Part shown: positions 26,357-36,585 of the stretch, piece after piece
How the letters are laid out: each line of letters opens with the position of its first letter
How positions within the stretch are numbered: position 1 is the stretch's first letter
Source of the DNA: Nocardioides luteus
GTDB lineage: Bacteria; Actinomycetota; Actinomycetes; Propionibacteriales; Nocardioidaceae
Length of the DNA stretch: 64,000 nt
Reading direction: 5' to 3'
Assembly: GCF_015752315.1 (NCBI RefSeq)
Contig: NZ_JADOVJ010000001.1
Span: 682,001 to 746,000, forward strand
Program-made: the position numbers and the translations under genes
Notes under the pieces: model-generated
What the model was told of the DNA's origin: nothing
The model's database searches: none
The model's input: the letters and a program-made list of their open reading frames with translations, nothing else

Positions 26357-27352
26357 GTGGATCTCGATGCGTATCTGGCTGCGACCGCGGCCGACCGGAC
26401 CAGGCTCGAGCAGCTGCTGGGGGAGCGCCGGCTGAGCGGTGCGCAGGCCGACGAGCTGGTCGAGCTCTATCAGCGGGTGAGCACCCAGCTGTCCGTGGTC
26501 CGCAGCAACGCCCCCGACCCGACCGTCGTCCAGCACCTATCGGTGCTGCTGGCCGCGGCCCGCAACCGCACCACCGGCACCCGGACGAGCACCTGGTCGG
26601 GCTTCCTGCGGTTCTTCACCCACCGGTTCCCGGCCGCGCTCTACCGGCTGCGGTGGTGGTGGCTGGGGATGATGGCGGCCAACGTGATCCTCACCGCGGT
26701 GATGATCTGGTGGCTGCTGCGCCACCCGGAGGTCGAGCAGTCGCTGCTCGGGCCGGAGCAGATCAAGCAGCTGGTCGAGCACGACATCGAGGGCTACTAC
26801 AGCGAGCACGCGGCCTCGTCGTTCGCCACCCAGGTCTGGGTCAACAACGTCTGGGTCTCGTTCATCTGCATCGCTCTGGGCGTGCTCGGGCTGCCGGTGA
26901 TCTACTCGATGTTCCAGAACATCTCCAACCTGGCGATCATCGGCACCCTGATGCACCGCAACGACCGCGGCGGCCTGTTCTGGGGCCTGATCCTGCCCCA
27001 CGGTCTGCTCGAGCTCACCGCCGTCTTCGTCGCCGGCGCCGTCGGCCTGCGGATCTTCTGGTCCTGGATCGACCCCGGCTCGCTGACCCGCGGTCAGTCG
27101 ATGGCCCGGGAGGGCCGCACCGCCGGCGGCATCGCCCTCGGCCTCATCGTCGTGCTGCTGATCTCGGGGATCATCGAAGCCTTCGTCACCCCCTCGCCCC
27201 TGCCCACCTGGGCACGTGTCGGCATCGGCATCCTCGCCGAGCTCGCCTTCTTCGCGTACGTCTTCATCGTCGGCCGTGCCGCCGCCTCTCACGGCGAGAC
27301 CGGCGACATCGACGAGCGTCTCCTCGAGGACCGCGTCGCCACCCAGGCCTAG
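26357..27352 (+). CDS. Stage II sporulation protein M-like membrane protein
   Basis: 331-aa SpoIIM-family integral membrane protein. The soluble N-terminus (about 95 residues, with LEQLLGERRLSGAQADELVELYQRV) is followed by membrane helices (WWLGMMAANVILTAVMI, VSFICIALGVLGLPVIYSMF, LILPHGLLELTAVFVAGAVG and two more). GTG 26357 was chosen over the upstream in-frame start at 26270, which overlaps the divergent RDD gene. The name reflects fold only; non-sporulating actinobacteria have it in this same cluster. It ends 2 nt from the convergent DUF58 stop. Confidence 0.88.
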   Translation: MDLDAYLAATAADRTRLEQLLGERRLSGAQADELVELYQRVSTQLSVVRSNAPDPTVVQHLSVLLAAARNRTTGTRTSTWSGFLRFFTHRFPAALYRLRWWWLGMMAANVILTAVMIWWLLRHPEVEQSLLGPEQIKQLVEHDIEGYYSEHAASSFATQVWVNNVWVSFICIALGVLGLPVIYSMFQNISNLAIIGTLMHRNDRGGLFWGLILPHGLLELTAVFVAGAVGLRIFWSWIDPGSLTRGQSMAREGRTAGGIALGLIVVLLISGIIEAFVTPSPLPTWARVGIGILAELAFFAYVFIVGRAAASHGETGDIDERLLEDRVATQA

Positions 27353-27354
27353 CG

Positions 27355-28656
27355 TCAGAGCTGACCGGTGGCCTTGAGCTGCAGGTAGTGGTCGGCGAGA
27401 GCGGGCGGGAGGGACTCGGCGTCGGCGTCGACGATGTCGACGCCGAGGGTGCGGAGCATGGCGGCGGTGTGGTCACGGCGGCGGAGGGTCTGCTCGGCGG
27501 CAGCCGCGGCGTAGACGTTGTCGAGGGTGTCGCGGGAGGCGGCGGTGGCCTCGAGCTCGGGGTCGCGGACGGAGGCGAGGACGACGCGGTGGTGCTGGGT
27601 CAGGACCGGTAGGACGGGGAGGAGCGACTCCTCGATCGCGTGCGGGTCGAGCGGCGTCAGCAGGACCACGAGGGCGCGGTGGCGGCCGAGGCCCGCGACG
27701 GCGCCGGCGAGATTGGACCAGTCCGCCTCGGCGATGACCGGCTCGAGGTCGGCCATCGCCTCCTGCAGCCGCTGGGTGACGTCGCGCTGGCCGGCGAGGC
27801 GGACCCGGGAGCGTACGCGCAGGTCGCCGGCGATGAAGTCGATCCGGTCGCCGGCCCGGGAGGCGATGGCGGCGAGCAGGAGCCCGGCGTCCATCGCCGA
27901 GTCGAGCCGCGGCACCCCGCCGCCGGCACCCTCGACCCGGGCGGCCGAGGTGCGGGAGGTGTCGAGCACCAGCACCACCCGGCGGTCGCGTTCGGGCTGC
28001 CATGTGCGGACCACGACGGTGCGGGAGCGGGCGGTGGTGCGCCAGTCGATGGAGCGTACGTCGTCGCCGCGGACGTACTCCCGCAGCGAGTCGAACTCGG
28101 TCCCCTGTCCGCGCACCCGCACCGCGGCCCGGCCGTCGAGCTCGCGCAGCCGCTGCAGCCGGGAGGGGAGGTGCTTGCGCGACTCGAAGGCGGGCAGCAC
28201 CCGCACCGAGCCCTCCACCGGGACCGTACGCTGCCGGGCGCCGAGGCCGAGCGGCCCATAGGCCCGCACCGTCACGCCCAGCGCGCGCAGGTCTCCGCGG
28301 CGGCGCGGCCGCAGCGGCGTACGCAGCCGGGTGCTGTCGCCGCGGCCGAGCCGGATCCGGTGGCGGTTCGCCGTGGCCCCGGCGGTGGGCTGCCAGGCAT
28401 CCCGCGTCAGCGCCCGGACACGCCGGGCAGGGGAGCGGACCAGGAGCTCCGAGGTCGTCGACTCTCCCAGTCGGATCCCGCCCAGTCGCGCCCGGCTGAT
28501 CTCGAGGGTGGCCGGCTTCGGCGCCAGGAGCACGTCGGCCAGCGTCAGCACCACGACGAGCAGAACCCAGATCGCGGCCGTGCCGGCGGCAGGCCGCAGC
28601 ACCACCGGGACGATGCCGGCCAGCAGCAGCAGCGGCACCCGCCAGGTGATGGTCAT
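27355..28656 (-). CDS. DUF58 domain protein
   Basis: 433 aa. Two N-terminal hydrophobic helices (about 5-40) anchor a soluble part bearing the DUF58 signature GTEFDSLREYVRGDDVRS and DWRTTARS (near 195-222) and a von Willebrand A-like strand with VLVLDTSRTS. Last gene of a five-gene minus-strand operon; its start overlaps the MoxR stop by 4 nt. DUF58 and MoxR proteins usually act together as a chaperone-like ATPase with a metal-binding partner, and that is inferred here. Confidence 0.9.
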   Translation of the reverse strand: MTITWRVPLLLLAGIVPVVLRPAAGTAAIWVLLVVVLTLADVLLAPKPATLEISRARLGGIRLGESTTSELLVRSPARRVRALTRDAWQPTAGATANRHRIRLGRGDSTRLRTPLRPRRRGDLRALGVTVRAYGPLGLGARQRTVPVEGSVRVLPAFESRKHLPSRLQRLRELDGRAAVRVRGQGTEFDSLREYVRGDDVRSIDWRTTARSRTVVVRTWQPERDRRVVLVLDTSRTSAARVEGAGGGVPRLDSAMDAGLLLAAIASRAGDRIDFIAGDLRVRSRVRLAGQRDVTQRLQEAMADLEPVIAEADWSNLAGAVAGLGRHRALVVLLTPLDPHAIEESLLPVLPVLTQHHRVVLASVRDPELEATAASRDTLDNVYAAAAAEQTLRRRDHTAAMLRTLGVDIVDADAESLPPALADHYLQLKATGQL

Positions 28657-29636
28657 CGCGGGACGGGGACGGCGCCGATGGCGGAGGAGAGGACCTGGGA
28701 GACCTGGACGCCCTCGAGCTCGGCCTCGGGACGCAGGGCCAGCCGGTGCGCCAACGTCGCGTGGGCGAGGGACTTCACGTCGTCGGGGGTCACGAAGTCA
28801 CGGCCGGCGAGCCACGCCCAGGCGCGCGCGGAACGGAGCAGCGCGGTGGCGCCACGCGGGGACACCCCGGCCGACAGCGACGGGGACTCGCGGGTCGCCC
28901 GGGCGATGTCGACGATGTAGCCGGTGACCTCCGGAGACACCTGGACGGAGCCGACGTGCTGCCGGGCGGCCTCGATGTCGGCGCCGGAGGCAACCGCCGT
29001 GACCCCCGCGCCCGCGACGTCGCGCGGGTCGAAGCCGGAAGCGTGCCGGGTGAGGATCTGCACCTCGTCGGCGCGCTCGGGCACCGGCAGGACCACCTTC
29101 AGCAGGAACCGGTCCAGCTGCGCCTCGGGGAGCGGGTAGACACCCTCGTACTCGATCGGGTTCTGGGTCGCGGCCACCAGGAACGGGCGGGGCAGGTCGC
29201 GGGTGACACCGTCGACCGAGACCCGGCCCTCCTCCATCGCCTCGAGCAGTGCCGACTGCGTCTTCGGCGGGGTGCGGTTGATCTCGTCGGCGAGGAGCAG
29301 GTTGGTGAAGACCGGGCCTTCCCGGAACGTCAGCGAACCGTGGGAGGACTCGACCACCATCGAGCCGGTGATGTCGCCGGGCATCAGGTCGGGGGTGAAC
29401 TGCACCCGGCGCGTCTCGACCGACAGAGCGGCGGACAGCGACCGCACCAGCAGGGTCTTTGCGGTGCCGGGTACGCCCTCCATGAGCACGTGGCCGCCAC
29501 AGACCAGCGCGACCAGCAGCCCGGAGACCGCGGCGTCCTGACCGACGACCGCCTTGGCGACCTCGGCCCGGACCGCGGCGAGCCGCTCCCGTGCGCCGTC
29601 CGGCGACACGGACGGGATGGTCTCGGATTGGGTCAT
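28653..29636 (-). CDS. MoxR-family AAA+ ATPase
   Basis: 327-aa cytoplasmic ATPase. Walker A GVPGTAKT near 56-63, Walker B LLLADEINR, sensor 1 VAATQNP and the lid ending in LAHATLAHRLALRPEAELEG. Such ATPases remodel or insert metal into partner proteins, often the adjacent DUF58 protein. It overlaps its neighbours by 4 nt on each side, so tight translational coupling is expected. Confidence 0.95.
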   Translation of the reverse strand: MTQSETIPSVSPDGARERLAAVRAEVAKAVVGQDAAVSGLLVALVCGGHVLMEGVPGTAKTLLVRSLSAALSVETRRVQFTPDLMPGDITGSMVVESSHGSLTFREGPVFTNLLLADEINRTPPKTQSALLEAMEEGRVSVDGVTRDLPRPFLVAATQNPIEYEGVYPLPEAQLDRFLLKVVLPVPERADEVQILTRHASGFDPRDVAGAGVTAVASGADIEAARQHVGSVQVSPEVTGYIVDIARATRESPSLSAGVSPRGATALLRSARAWAWLAGRDFVTPDDVKSLAHATLAHRLALRPEAELEGVQVSQVLSSAIGAVPVPR

Positions 29637-30778
29637 GGGTGTCGTACCTCTTCCTCAAGGGCCGCCAGCGCGTTGGCCAGCGTGATCAGGTCTTGGTCGT
29701 TCTCGATCGGAGCATCGGTGAGCAGCGCGGAGACCTCGAGATCGGGTCGTCCGGTGCGGTGGGCGACCGCGCGTACGACGGCCTCCGGGGTGGCGTCCCG
29801 GCCCAGCCGCAACCGCCGGGCGAGGCGGGTGCGGGCGGTCTGGCGCAACGTCGTCGCGGCGTGGGTGCGATCGCCGGAGCGGCGGTAGAGCCGGCCCAGG
29901 CTGCGTGTCGACTCACCGGCGCGCACGTGGACCGGCAACGGCTCCACGGCCAGCGGACCCAGCCGTCGGCCGCGGGCGATGGCGAAGGCGATGACCGCGA
30001 GCAGCACGAGCCACAGGGCCGGGTCGATCCATCGCGGCAGCAACGACGAGGGGGAGTGAGCCTCGTCGGGGGCGAGGTCCTCGACGGAGGGGATGTACCA
30101 GACCAGGTGGTCGCTCTCCCCCAGCAGCCGCAGCGCCACCGCGGCGTTGTCCGCGCGCAGGATCTGGTCGTTTGTCAGCACCTGCGGGGCGCCCCAGACG
30201 GTCAGTCCGTCCGCGGGCGCGAGCACCGCGCCACCCTCGTGCGGGAAGCACGAGCCGGCGTCGTACGCAAGGACCTCATCGGCATGGATGCTGAGTCCCT
30301 CCCAGCGCCGGTCGTCGCAGTCGGCCTCGACCCTCTCGGACGTCTGGGCGACCGCGTAGGGGATGCCGAGCATGGCCGACACGTAGGGCGCCGGCTCGGC
30401 CAGGATCAGGTCGCCGGCGTCGTCGGTGCGCTCACGCAACCGGGAGGCGGTGTCCGCGCCGAGCGCGTCGGTGCCGGTGACGAAAACGGTCGTGTCGCTC
30501 TCGATCCCGGTGTCGTCGAGGGCCTCGGAGGAACGCACGATGTCGACCTCGACGCCATGGTCCTCGAGCACCCGGACCAGCGCCCGGGTGCCGTCGGGAT
30601 CGGGGCTCTCGGGGTCGTAGGGAGCGTAGGACTCCCCGCCCTTCGGCGCTGCGAGGTACGCCAGGACGACCGCGATCACGAAGGCCAGCGCCACGGCCAG
30701 AATCGGCCGGTTCCGCAGGAACCGGCCCCGCAGACGTTCGGCCCACCCGGCCGACGGTTCCGTGGTCTGCGTGCTCAT
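29633..30778 (-). CDS. DUF4350 domain membrane protein
   Basis: 381 aa. A first transmembrane helix (ILAVALAFVIAVVLAYLAA, near 26-44) precedes an extracytoplasmic region with the family features YDPESPDPDGTRALVRVLEDHG and TVFVTGTDALG. A second helix lies near 250-270 (IDPALWLVLLAVIAFAIARG), then a cytoplasmic helical tail. It overlaps the MoxR and DUF4129 genes by 4 nt each. Function is unknown; a periplasmic sensing role is speculative. Confidence 0.85.
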   Translation of the reverse strand: MSTQTTEPSAGWAERLRGRFLRNRPILAVALAFVIAVVLAYLAAPKGGESYAPYDPESPDPDGTRALVRVLEDHGVEVDIVRSSEALDDTGIESDTTVFVTGTDALGADTASRLRERTDDAGDLILAEPAPYVSAMLGIPYAVAQTSERVEADCDDRRWEGLSIHADEVLAYDAGSCFPHEGGAVLAPADGLTVWGAPQVLTNDQILRADNAAVALRLLGESDHLVWYIPSVEDLAPDEAHSPSSLLPRWIDPALWLVLLAVIAFAIARGRRLGPLAVEPLPVHVRAGESTRSLGRLYRRSGDRTHAATTLRQTARTRLARRLRLGRDATPEAVVRAVAHRTGRPDLEVSALLTDAPIENDQDLITLANALAALEEEVRHP

Positions 30779-31386
30779 CGGGCCACCGCCAGCTCCTGTT
30801 CGAGGGCGAGCACACCCTCGGCCTGCTCACGCGTGGCGGGATGATGACCGTAGAGCACCTCGTTGAACAGCTCCGCAGCCTTCCCCGCGCGGCCCTCGAG
30901 CGACATCTCCCGCTCCAGGCTCGCCGCCACCTCGGCGGCGGTGAGTCCCGGGTCCTCGGCGAGCCGGCCGCGCTCGACCTGACGCCTGGCGAGTGCCCGG
31001 AACCCGTCGATCACCGCGGCGCCATGATCACCCGAGGCGTACGCAGCCTCCGCCCGGGCCCGGAGCGCAGCAGCGGAGAGCGACTCGTCGGTGAGGACGT
31101 CGCCGTTGCGGTCGCGGGCGACCCGCGGACTGCGTCGGGCACGCGAGACCAGCAGGCCGAGACCGACGAGGATCGCCGCGAAGACGACCATCGCGGCGAC
31201 GGTCTGCGCCCAGGGCACGTCGCCGGCCGAGGGAAGGCCGTCGGACAGGGTGCGCTCGATCCAACGCATGATCCGCTCGACGAGGTCGAACTCGTGGTAC
31301 TCGGGCCCGGCCAGCTCCCGCCGGAGCCAGGAGCGACCCTCCTCCGGCGTCGGCGCCAGGGGAGGGGTCTGTTGGAGGAAAACCAT
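30775..31386 (-). CDS. DUF4129 domain membrane protein
   Basis: 203 aa. The segment AQTVAAMVVFAAILVGLGLLV (near 64-84) is a single membrane helix; the C-terminal cytoplasmic domain (from 105) matches DUF4129, with ALRARAEAAYASGDHGAAVIDGF and REQAEGVLALEQEL. The helix places the N-terminal region outside. It overlaps the downstream DUF4350 gene by 4 nt and the upstream membrane-protein gene by 1 nt. Confidence 0.82.
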   Translation of the reverse strand: MVFLQQTPPLAPTPEEGRSWLRRELAGPEYHEFDLVERIMRWIERTLSDGLPSAGDVPWAQTVAAMVVFAAILVGLGLLVSRARRSPRVARDRNGDVLTDESLSAAALRARAEAAYASGDHGAAVIDGFRALARRQVERGRLAEDPGLTAAEVAASLEREMSLEGRAGKAAELFNEVLYGHHPATREQAEGVLALEQELAVAR

Positions 31387-32447
31387 CAGCTCAGCAGCCC
31401 GGCCTGTTCCATCAGCTCGACCTCGTAGGACTCCTTGCGGATGCGCTGGTCGAGATACTGCAGGTTGGTCACCGCGCCGGTGAACGGGGTCACGATCGCA
31501 GCGGCCACCACGGTCGCGAGGGCGGTGCCGGCGATGGTCGCGAGGAAGTAGAGGTCCGGGGCGGCGACCGAGACGATGCTGGAGACCAGGCTGATCGGGA
31601 AGCTGACGATCTGGGAGGCGAACCCGGCGATGAGCGCGGTGAGCAGCCAGATCCCGAAGAGCCGCCAGAACTGTCGCGAGGAGAGCTGCCAGGCCCGCCC
31701 GAAGGCACCGAAGACGCCGGTGTGCTCCAGCATCAGCGCCGGCACTGCGAGCAGGTAGAGCCGCACCATCAGGAACAGCGAGGCGACGATCAGGAGCAGG
31801 ATCATCAGGAGGCCGACCAGGACGGCCGGGACAGGACTGTCGACGACGATGGCGAGCGCCACGACCGGCGCCGCCGCGACCGCCATGACGAGGACGTAGG
31901 CCAGGGTCACGAGCAGCGCCAGCCCGATCAGCCGCCAGCGGTTGCCGTGCGTGGCCGCCCAGGCCTGGCCGAGGGTGAGCTTCTTGCCGATCGCGGCCGC
32001 GTGGGCGACGTGGGAGATCATCCCCGACACCAGGATCGTGCCGAAGGCCTGCAGCACCGTGCCCACGAGCAGCGAGCCGATCGCGGCCACGATCCCGATG
32101 ATCTCGGAGCTGCCGGGCACGTAGGCGGGGTCCTCCAGCGAGCGGCCGAAGAACTCGAGGCTGTCACCGGAGAACGTGATCGCCGCGGTGACCACCAGCG
32201 GGATGGCCTGCGCGATCGCTGCCACGAGGACCGAGGCGCCGACCGTGGCGCCGGGGTTGAAGCGTACGAGCCGGAAGGCGCCGTCGAGCATGTCGCCGAG
32301 GCCCAGCGGCCGCAGCGGGATCGCCCCCGGTTTGTGGGCCGGCGGCAGCGGCTGGGTCCAGGCCGGTTGCGGCTGGGGGAAGGCCGACGTGTTCGTCGCG
32401 CCCTGTTGAGGTTGCTCACCCGGTGGGGGCGGCCACACTCCTGACAT
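31386..32447 (-). CDS. Multi-spanning membrane protein, GPDPase-membrane-domain type
   Basis: 353 aa. A proline-rich cytoplasmic N-terminus (about 45 residues) is followed by PLGLGDMLDGAFRLVRFNPGATVG, typical of the glycerophosphoryl diester phosphodiesterase membrane domain family, and about six hydrophobic helices. No phosphodiesterase active site is present, so it is not an enzyme by itself. It is the first gene of the five-gene operon and has GAGGAGC upstream of its ATG. Confidence 0.8.
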   Translation of the reverse strand: MSGVWPPPPGEQPQQGATNTSAFPQPQPAWTQPLPPAHKPGAIPLRPLGLGDMLDGAFRLVRFNPGATVGASVLVAAIAQAIPLVVTAAITFSGDSLEFFGRSLEDPAYVPGSSEIIGIVAAIGSLLVGTVLQAFGTILVSGMISHVAHAAAIGKKLTLGQAWAATHGNRWRLIGLALLVTLAYVLVMAVAAAPVVALAIVVDSPVPAVLVGLLMILLLIVASLFLMVRLYLLAVPALMLEHTGVFGAFGRAWQLSSRQFWRLFGIWLLTALIAGFASQIVSFPISLVSSIVSVAAPDLYFLATIAGTALATVVAAAIVTPFTGAVTNLQYLDQRIRKESYEVELMEQAGLLS

Positions 32448-32860
32448 GCTGATGCTCCTCGTCGCGACGGCCGGCGAACTCGCTCGGTTGGGGGCATCCT
32501 CTCAGAGCGACCCAGCCGACACCGTTGATTTGGAGCCGCCTGCGTACGCGTGACAAGATTCTCTGGTTGCTCCAGTGAATGTGCGCTGGGGTGTGCACAC
32601 CTTGACTACTGAATCGCGTCACCTGAGCAGGCTGATCAGCCTGTCCGGATGTGGTCTGTGGTCGTCGTGTGCCCATCCCGAAGGCGTGGTTCCAGTGAAG
32701 CTGATGGTGAAAGTCCCGTCGAGAAGTCGGCGTTCGCTTGTGAAAAATAAGCGACACGCCCGACCGCGGGGGTCGGAGCCAGAGGTGAGCAACCGGGCCG
32801 ACTCAGCCGGAGGAAGCCTGTAGCACGCGGCACGCTGACCAAGAAGGACGAGAGAGACAG
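32448..32860 (+). promoter_or_regulatory. S10-operon promoter and leader region
   Basis: 413 nt without a gene. From left to right it holds GTGTGCACAC (32591-32600), a TTGACT (32602-32607), the perfect 16-bp palindrome CAGGCTGATCAGCCTG (32628-32643), then GCGACACGCCCGACC (32751-32765), the 15-mer also found before rpsL. Here that 15-mer forms a CCGACC/GGTCGG hairpin. A candidate ORF at 32575-32823 overlaps these elements and is not believed. Confidence 0.6.
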
Positions 32861-33169
32861 ATGGCGGGACAGAAGATCCGCATCAGGCTCAAGGCCTATG
32901 ACCACGAGGTGATCGACACCTCGGCGCGAAAGATCGTGGACACGGTCACCCGTACGGGTGCCAAGGTCGCCGGCCCGGTGCCGCTGCCGACCGAGAAGAA
33001 CGTGTACTGCGTCATCCGCTCGCCCCACAAGTACAAGGACTCGCGCGAGCACTTCGAGATGCGCACCCACAAGCGCCTCATCGACATCATCGACCCGACC
33101 CCGAAGACTGTTGACTCCCTCATGCGGCTCGACCTGCCTGCTGGTGTCGACATCGAGATCAAGCTCTGA
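32861..33169 (+). CDS. rpsJ: 30S ribosomal protein S10
   Basis: 102 aa, normal length, part of the 30S head and NusE in antitermination complexes. It shows the family start [19 protein letters not shown] and the loop [19 protein letters not shown]. First gene of the S10 operon. GACGAGAGAGACAG precedes the ATG. Confidence 0.99.
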   Translation: MAGQKIRIRLKAYDHEVIDTSARKIVDTVTRTGAKVAGPVPLPTEKNVYCVIRSPHKYKDSREHFEMRTHKRLIDIIDPTPKTVDSLMRLDLPAGVDIEIKL

Positions 33170-33179
33170 GGTTGACGAC

Positions 33180-33836
33180 ATGACGATCGAACGCAACGTG
33201 AAGGGTCTCCTGGGCACCAAGCTCGGCATGACCCAGCTCTGGGACGAGAACAACGTCGTCGTCCCCGTGACCGTGATCGCGGCGAACACCAACGTCGTGA
33301 CCCAGGTCCGCACTCCCGAGGTCGACGGCTACAACGCCGTGCAGATCGGCTACGGCGAGATCGACGGCCGCAAGGTGAACAAGCCGGGCGCCGGCCAGTT
33401 CGAGAAGGCCGGCACCACGCCGCGCCGCCACCTGGCCGAGATCCGCACCGCCGACGCCGCGTCGTACTCCGCCGGCCAGGAGCTCTCCGTCGACACCTTC
33501 GCCGTGGGCGAGGAGATCGACGTGACGGGCACCTCGAAGGGTAAGGGTTTCGCGGGCACCATGAAGCGCCACGGCTTTGCCGGCGTCAGCGCTTCGCACG
33601 GTGCTCACCGCAACCACCGCAAGCCGGGATCGATCGGCGCGTGCGCCACCCCGGGTCGCGTGTTCAAGGGCGTCCGCATGGCCGGCCACATGGGTACTGA
33701 CACCGTCACCACCCAGAACCTGACCGTGCACGCCGTCGACACCGAGAAGGGCCTCATCCTGGTCAAGGGCGCCATTCCTGGCCCCAAGGGTGGCCTCGTG
33801 GTCCTCCGCTCGGCTGCTAAGAAGCTGGAGGCCTGA
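33180..33836 (+). CDS. rplC: 50S ribosomal protein L3
   Basis: 218 aa. The start [20 protein letters not shown] and the central loop [13 protein letters not shown] are family hallmarks, the latter reaching the peptidyl transferase centre. ATG 33180 was chosen; a longer in-frame opening from 32958 runs through rpsJ and is an artefact. It lies 10 nt after rpsJ. Confidence 0.98.
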   Translation: MTIERNVKGLLGTKLGMTQLWDENNVVVPVTVIAANTNVVTQVRTPEVDGYNAVQIGYGEIDGRKVNKPGAGQFEKAGTTPRRHLAEIRTADAASYSAGQELSVDTFAVGEEIDVTGTSKGKGFAGTMKRHGFAGVSASHGAHRNHRKPGSIGACATPGRVFKGVRMAGHMGTDTVTTQNLTVHAVDTEKGLILVKGAIPGPKGGLVVLRSAAKKLEA

Positions 33837-33838
33837 TC

Positions 33839-34738
33839 ATGGCTATCAAGACCGTCAAGGTCGACTTCCCGGCTGAGATCTTCGATGTTGAGCTCAACAT
33901 CCCGCTGATCCACCAGGTCGTCGTCGCGCAGCAGGCCGCTGCGCGCCAGGGCACGCACGCCACCAAGACCCGCGGCGAGGTCCGCGGTGGTGGCCGCAAG
34001 CCCTACAAGCAGAAGGGCACCGGTCGCGCCCGCCAGGGTTCGACCCGCGCGCCGCAGTTCGCCGGTGGTGGCACCGTCCACGGCCCGCAGCCGCGTGACT
34101 ACAGCCAGCGCACCCCCAAGAAGATGAAGGCCGCCGCCCTCCGCGGTGCCCTCTCCGACCGGGCTCGCGCCGGCCAGATCCACGTGGCCGAGTTCGCCTT
34201 CGAGGCGCCCTCGACCAAGACCGCGCTGACCGCCCTCAAGGCGATCTCCGACGCGAAGCGCTTCCTCGTGGTGCTGGACCGTTCCGAGTCCGCCGCCGCG
34301 CTGAGCCTGCGCAACGCGCCCGAGGTGCACCTGCTCTGGGCCGACCAGCTCAACACCTACGACGTCCTCGTCTCCGACGACGTGGTCTTCTCCAAGCCGG
34401 CCTACGAGATCTTCGTCTCGGGCAAGCCGGTCGTCGCTGCCAAGGAGACCGTCACCATCGGTGAGGTCGAGAAGGACGCGGCCAAGAAGCCCGCCGCCGA
34501 GCCCGCCAAGGATGCCGACCTTCCCGAGGGCGCTGTCGCGCCGCTCGAGGACGGTTCCGCTCCCGAGGGCTTCGACATCAAGGGCAACGTCAAGGGCAAG
34601 GACAAGAAGTTCCACGCTCCGGGCGGCCGTTGGTACGAGTCCACCAAGGCGGAGTTCTACTTCAAGTCCGCCGAGGACGCCATCGCCGCAGGCTTCGTCG
34701 AGGCCGGCAAGAAGAAGGCTGAGGAGGCTGACAAGTGA
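33839..34738 (+). CDS. rplD: 50S ribosomal protein L4 with extra C-terminal module
   Basis: 299 aa; ordinary bacterial L4 has about 200-220. Residues 1-205 are standard, including the exit-tunnel loop [20 protein letters not shown]. Residues 206-240 are an Ala/Lys/Glu-rich linker. Residues 241-287 form a distinct small module ([40 protein letters not shown]) that resembles the short actinobacterial 'sunset' type domain. The frame is open throughout and the stop overlaps rplW by 4 nt, so this is not a read-through error. Its role is unknown. Confidence 0.95.
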   Translation: MAIKTVKVDFPAEIFDVELNIPLIHQVVVAQQAAARQGTHATKTRGEVRGGGRKPYKQKGTGRARQGSTRAPQFAGGGTVHGPQPRDYSQRTPKKMKAAALRGALSDRARAGQIHVAEFAFEAPSTKTALTALKAISDAKRFLVVLDRSESAAALSLRNAPEVHLLWADQLNTYDVLVSDDVVFSKPAYEIFVSGKPVVAAKETVTIGEVEKDAAKKPAAEPAKDADLPEGAVAPLEDGSAPEGFDIKGNVKGKDKKFHAPGGRWYESTKAEFYFKSAEDAIAAGFVEAGKKKAEEADK

Positions 34739-35031
34739 GCACGCTGCACTACGACCCCCGCGACATCCTGATCGCGCCGGTGGTCTCCGAGAAGAGCTAC
34801 GGCCTCCTCGACCAGAACAAGTACACCTTCATCGTTCGCCCCGACGCGAACAAGACCGAGATCAAGATCGCGGTCGAGAAGGTGTTCGACGTCAAGGTGA
34901 CCTCGGTCAACACGATCAACCGCAAGGGCAAGGCCCGCCGTACGCGTTACGGCCTGGGCAAGCGCCCCGACACCAAGCGCGCGATCGTCTCCCTGGCTGA
35001 GGGCGACCGCATCGACATCTTCGGCGCGTGA
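34735..35031 (+). CDS. rplW: 50S ribosomal protein L23
   Basis: 98 aa, normal length. L23 lies at the tunnel exit and docks trigger factor and SRP. It shows [20 protein letters not shown] and a [16 protein letters not shown] loop. GTG start overlapping rplD by 4 nt (GTGA). Confidence 0.98.
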   Translation: MSTLHYDPRDILIAPVVSEKSYGLLDQNKYTFIVRPDANKTEIKIAVEKVFDVKVTSVNTINRKGKARRTRYGLGKRPDTKRAIVSLAEGDRIDIFGA

Positions 35032-35047
35032 GAAGGACTGACTGAAC

Positions 35048-35884
<837 letters not shown>

Positions 35885-35887
35885 GCA

Positions 35888-36169
35888 ATGCCTCGCAGCC
35901 TGAAGAAGGGCCCCTTCATCGACGATCACCTTCAGAAGAAGGTCGACGCCGAGAACGAGAAGGGCACCCACAACGTCATCAAGACCTGGTCGCGCCGGTC
36001 GATGATCGTGCCCGAGATGATCGGTCACACCATCGCCGTGCACGACGGTCGCAAGCACGTCCCGGTCTTCGTGTCCGACTCCATGGTCGGTCACAAGCTG
36101 GGCGAGTTCGCCCCGACCCGCACTTTCAAGGGTCACATCAAGGACGACCGGAAGGGACGCCGTCGATGA
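35888..36169 (+). CDS. rpsS: 30S ribosomal protein S19
   Basis: 93 aa, normal length. The family start [19 protein letters not shown] and the [21 protein letters not shown] core are intact. 3 nt after rplB; its stop overlaps rplV (ATGA). Confidence 0.99.
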   Translation: MPRSLKKGPFIDDHLQKKVDAENEKGTHNVIKTWSRRSMIVPEMIGHTIAVHDGRKHVPVFVSDSMVGHKLGEFAPTRTFKGHIKDDRKGRRR

Positions 36170-36585
36170 GCACCACCGAGCGTGTGCGCGTAAGCGCCCG
36201 CCGCGACTCCCTGCTCGGCGACCAGCCGGGCGCCTTCGCGAGTGCCCGCTTCGTGCGGATCACCCCGCTGAAGGCGCGCCGGGTCGTCGACCTGGTCCGC
36301 GGCCTGCCTGTCGACGAGGCCCTGTCCCTGCTGCAGTTCGCGCCGCAGGCAGCCTCCGAGACTGTCTACAAGGTTCTCGAGAGCGCCATCGCCAACGCGG
36401 TGTCGACCGAGGGTCTGGACCGTGACGACCTCGTCGTCTCGGTCGCCATGGTCGACGAAGGTCCGACCATGAAGCGCTGGCGTCCCCGCGCCCAGGGCCG
36501 TGCGACCCGCATCAACAAGCGGACCTCGCACATCACCCTGGTCGTGCAGCCGGCCGACGTCGTCGAGAAGGGCGGTAAGAAGTAA
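36166..36585 (+). CDS. rplV: 50S ribosomal protein L22
   Basis: 139 aa. A short extra N-terminus of about 25 residues precedes the core ([18 protein letters not shown]). The tunnel-lining loop [18 protein letters not shown] is unchanged at the site of known macrolide-resistance changes. The stop overlaps rpsC by 1 nt. Confidence 0.98.
   Translation: MSTTERVRVSARRDSLLGDQPGAFASARFVRITPLKARRVVDLVRGLPVDEALSLLQFAPQAASETVYKVLESAIANAVSTEGLDRDDLVVSVAMVDEGPTMKRWRPRAQGRATRINKRTSHITLVVQPADVVEKGGKK

Noticed and set aside
32575..32823. 82-codon ORF in the S10 leader
   Set aside because: It overlaps the palindromes and the shared 15-mer and has no recognisable protein character.
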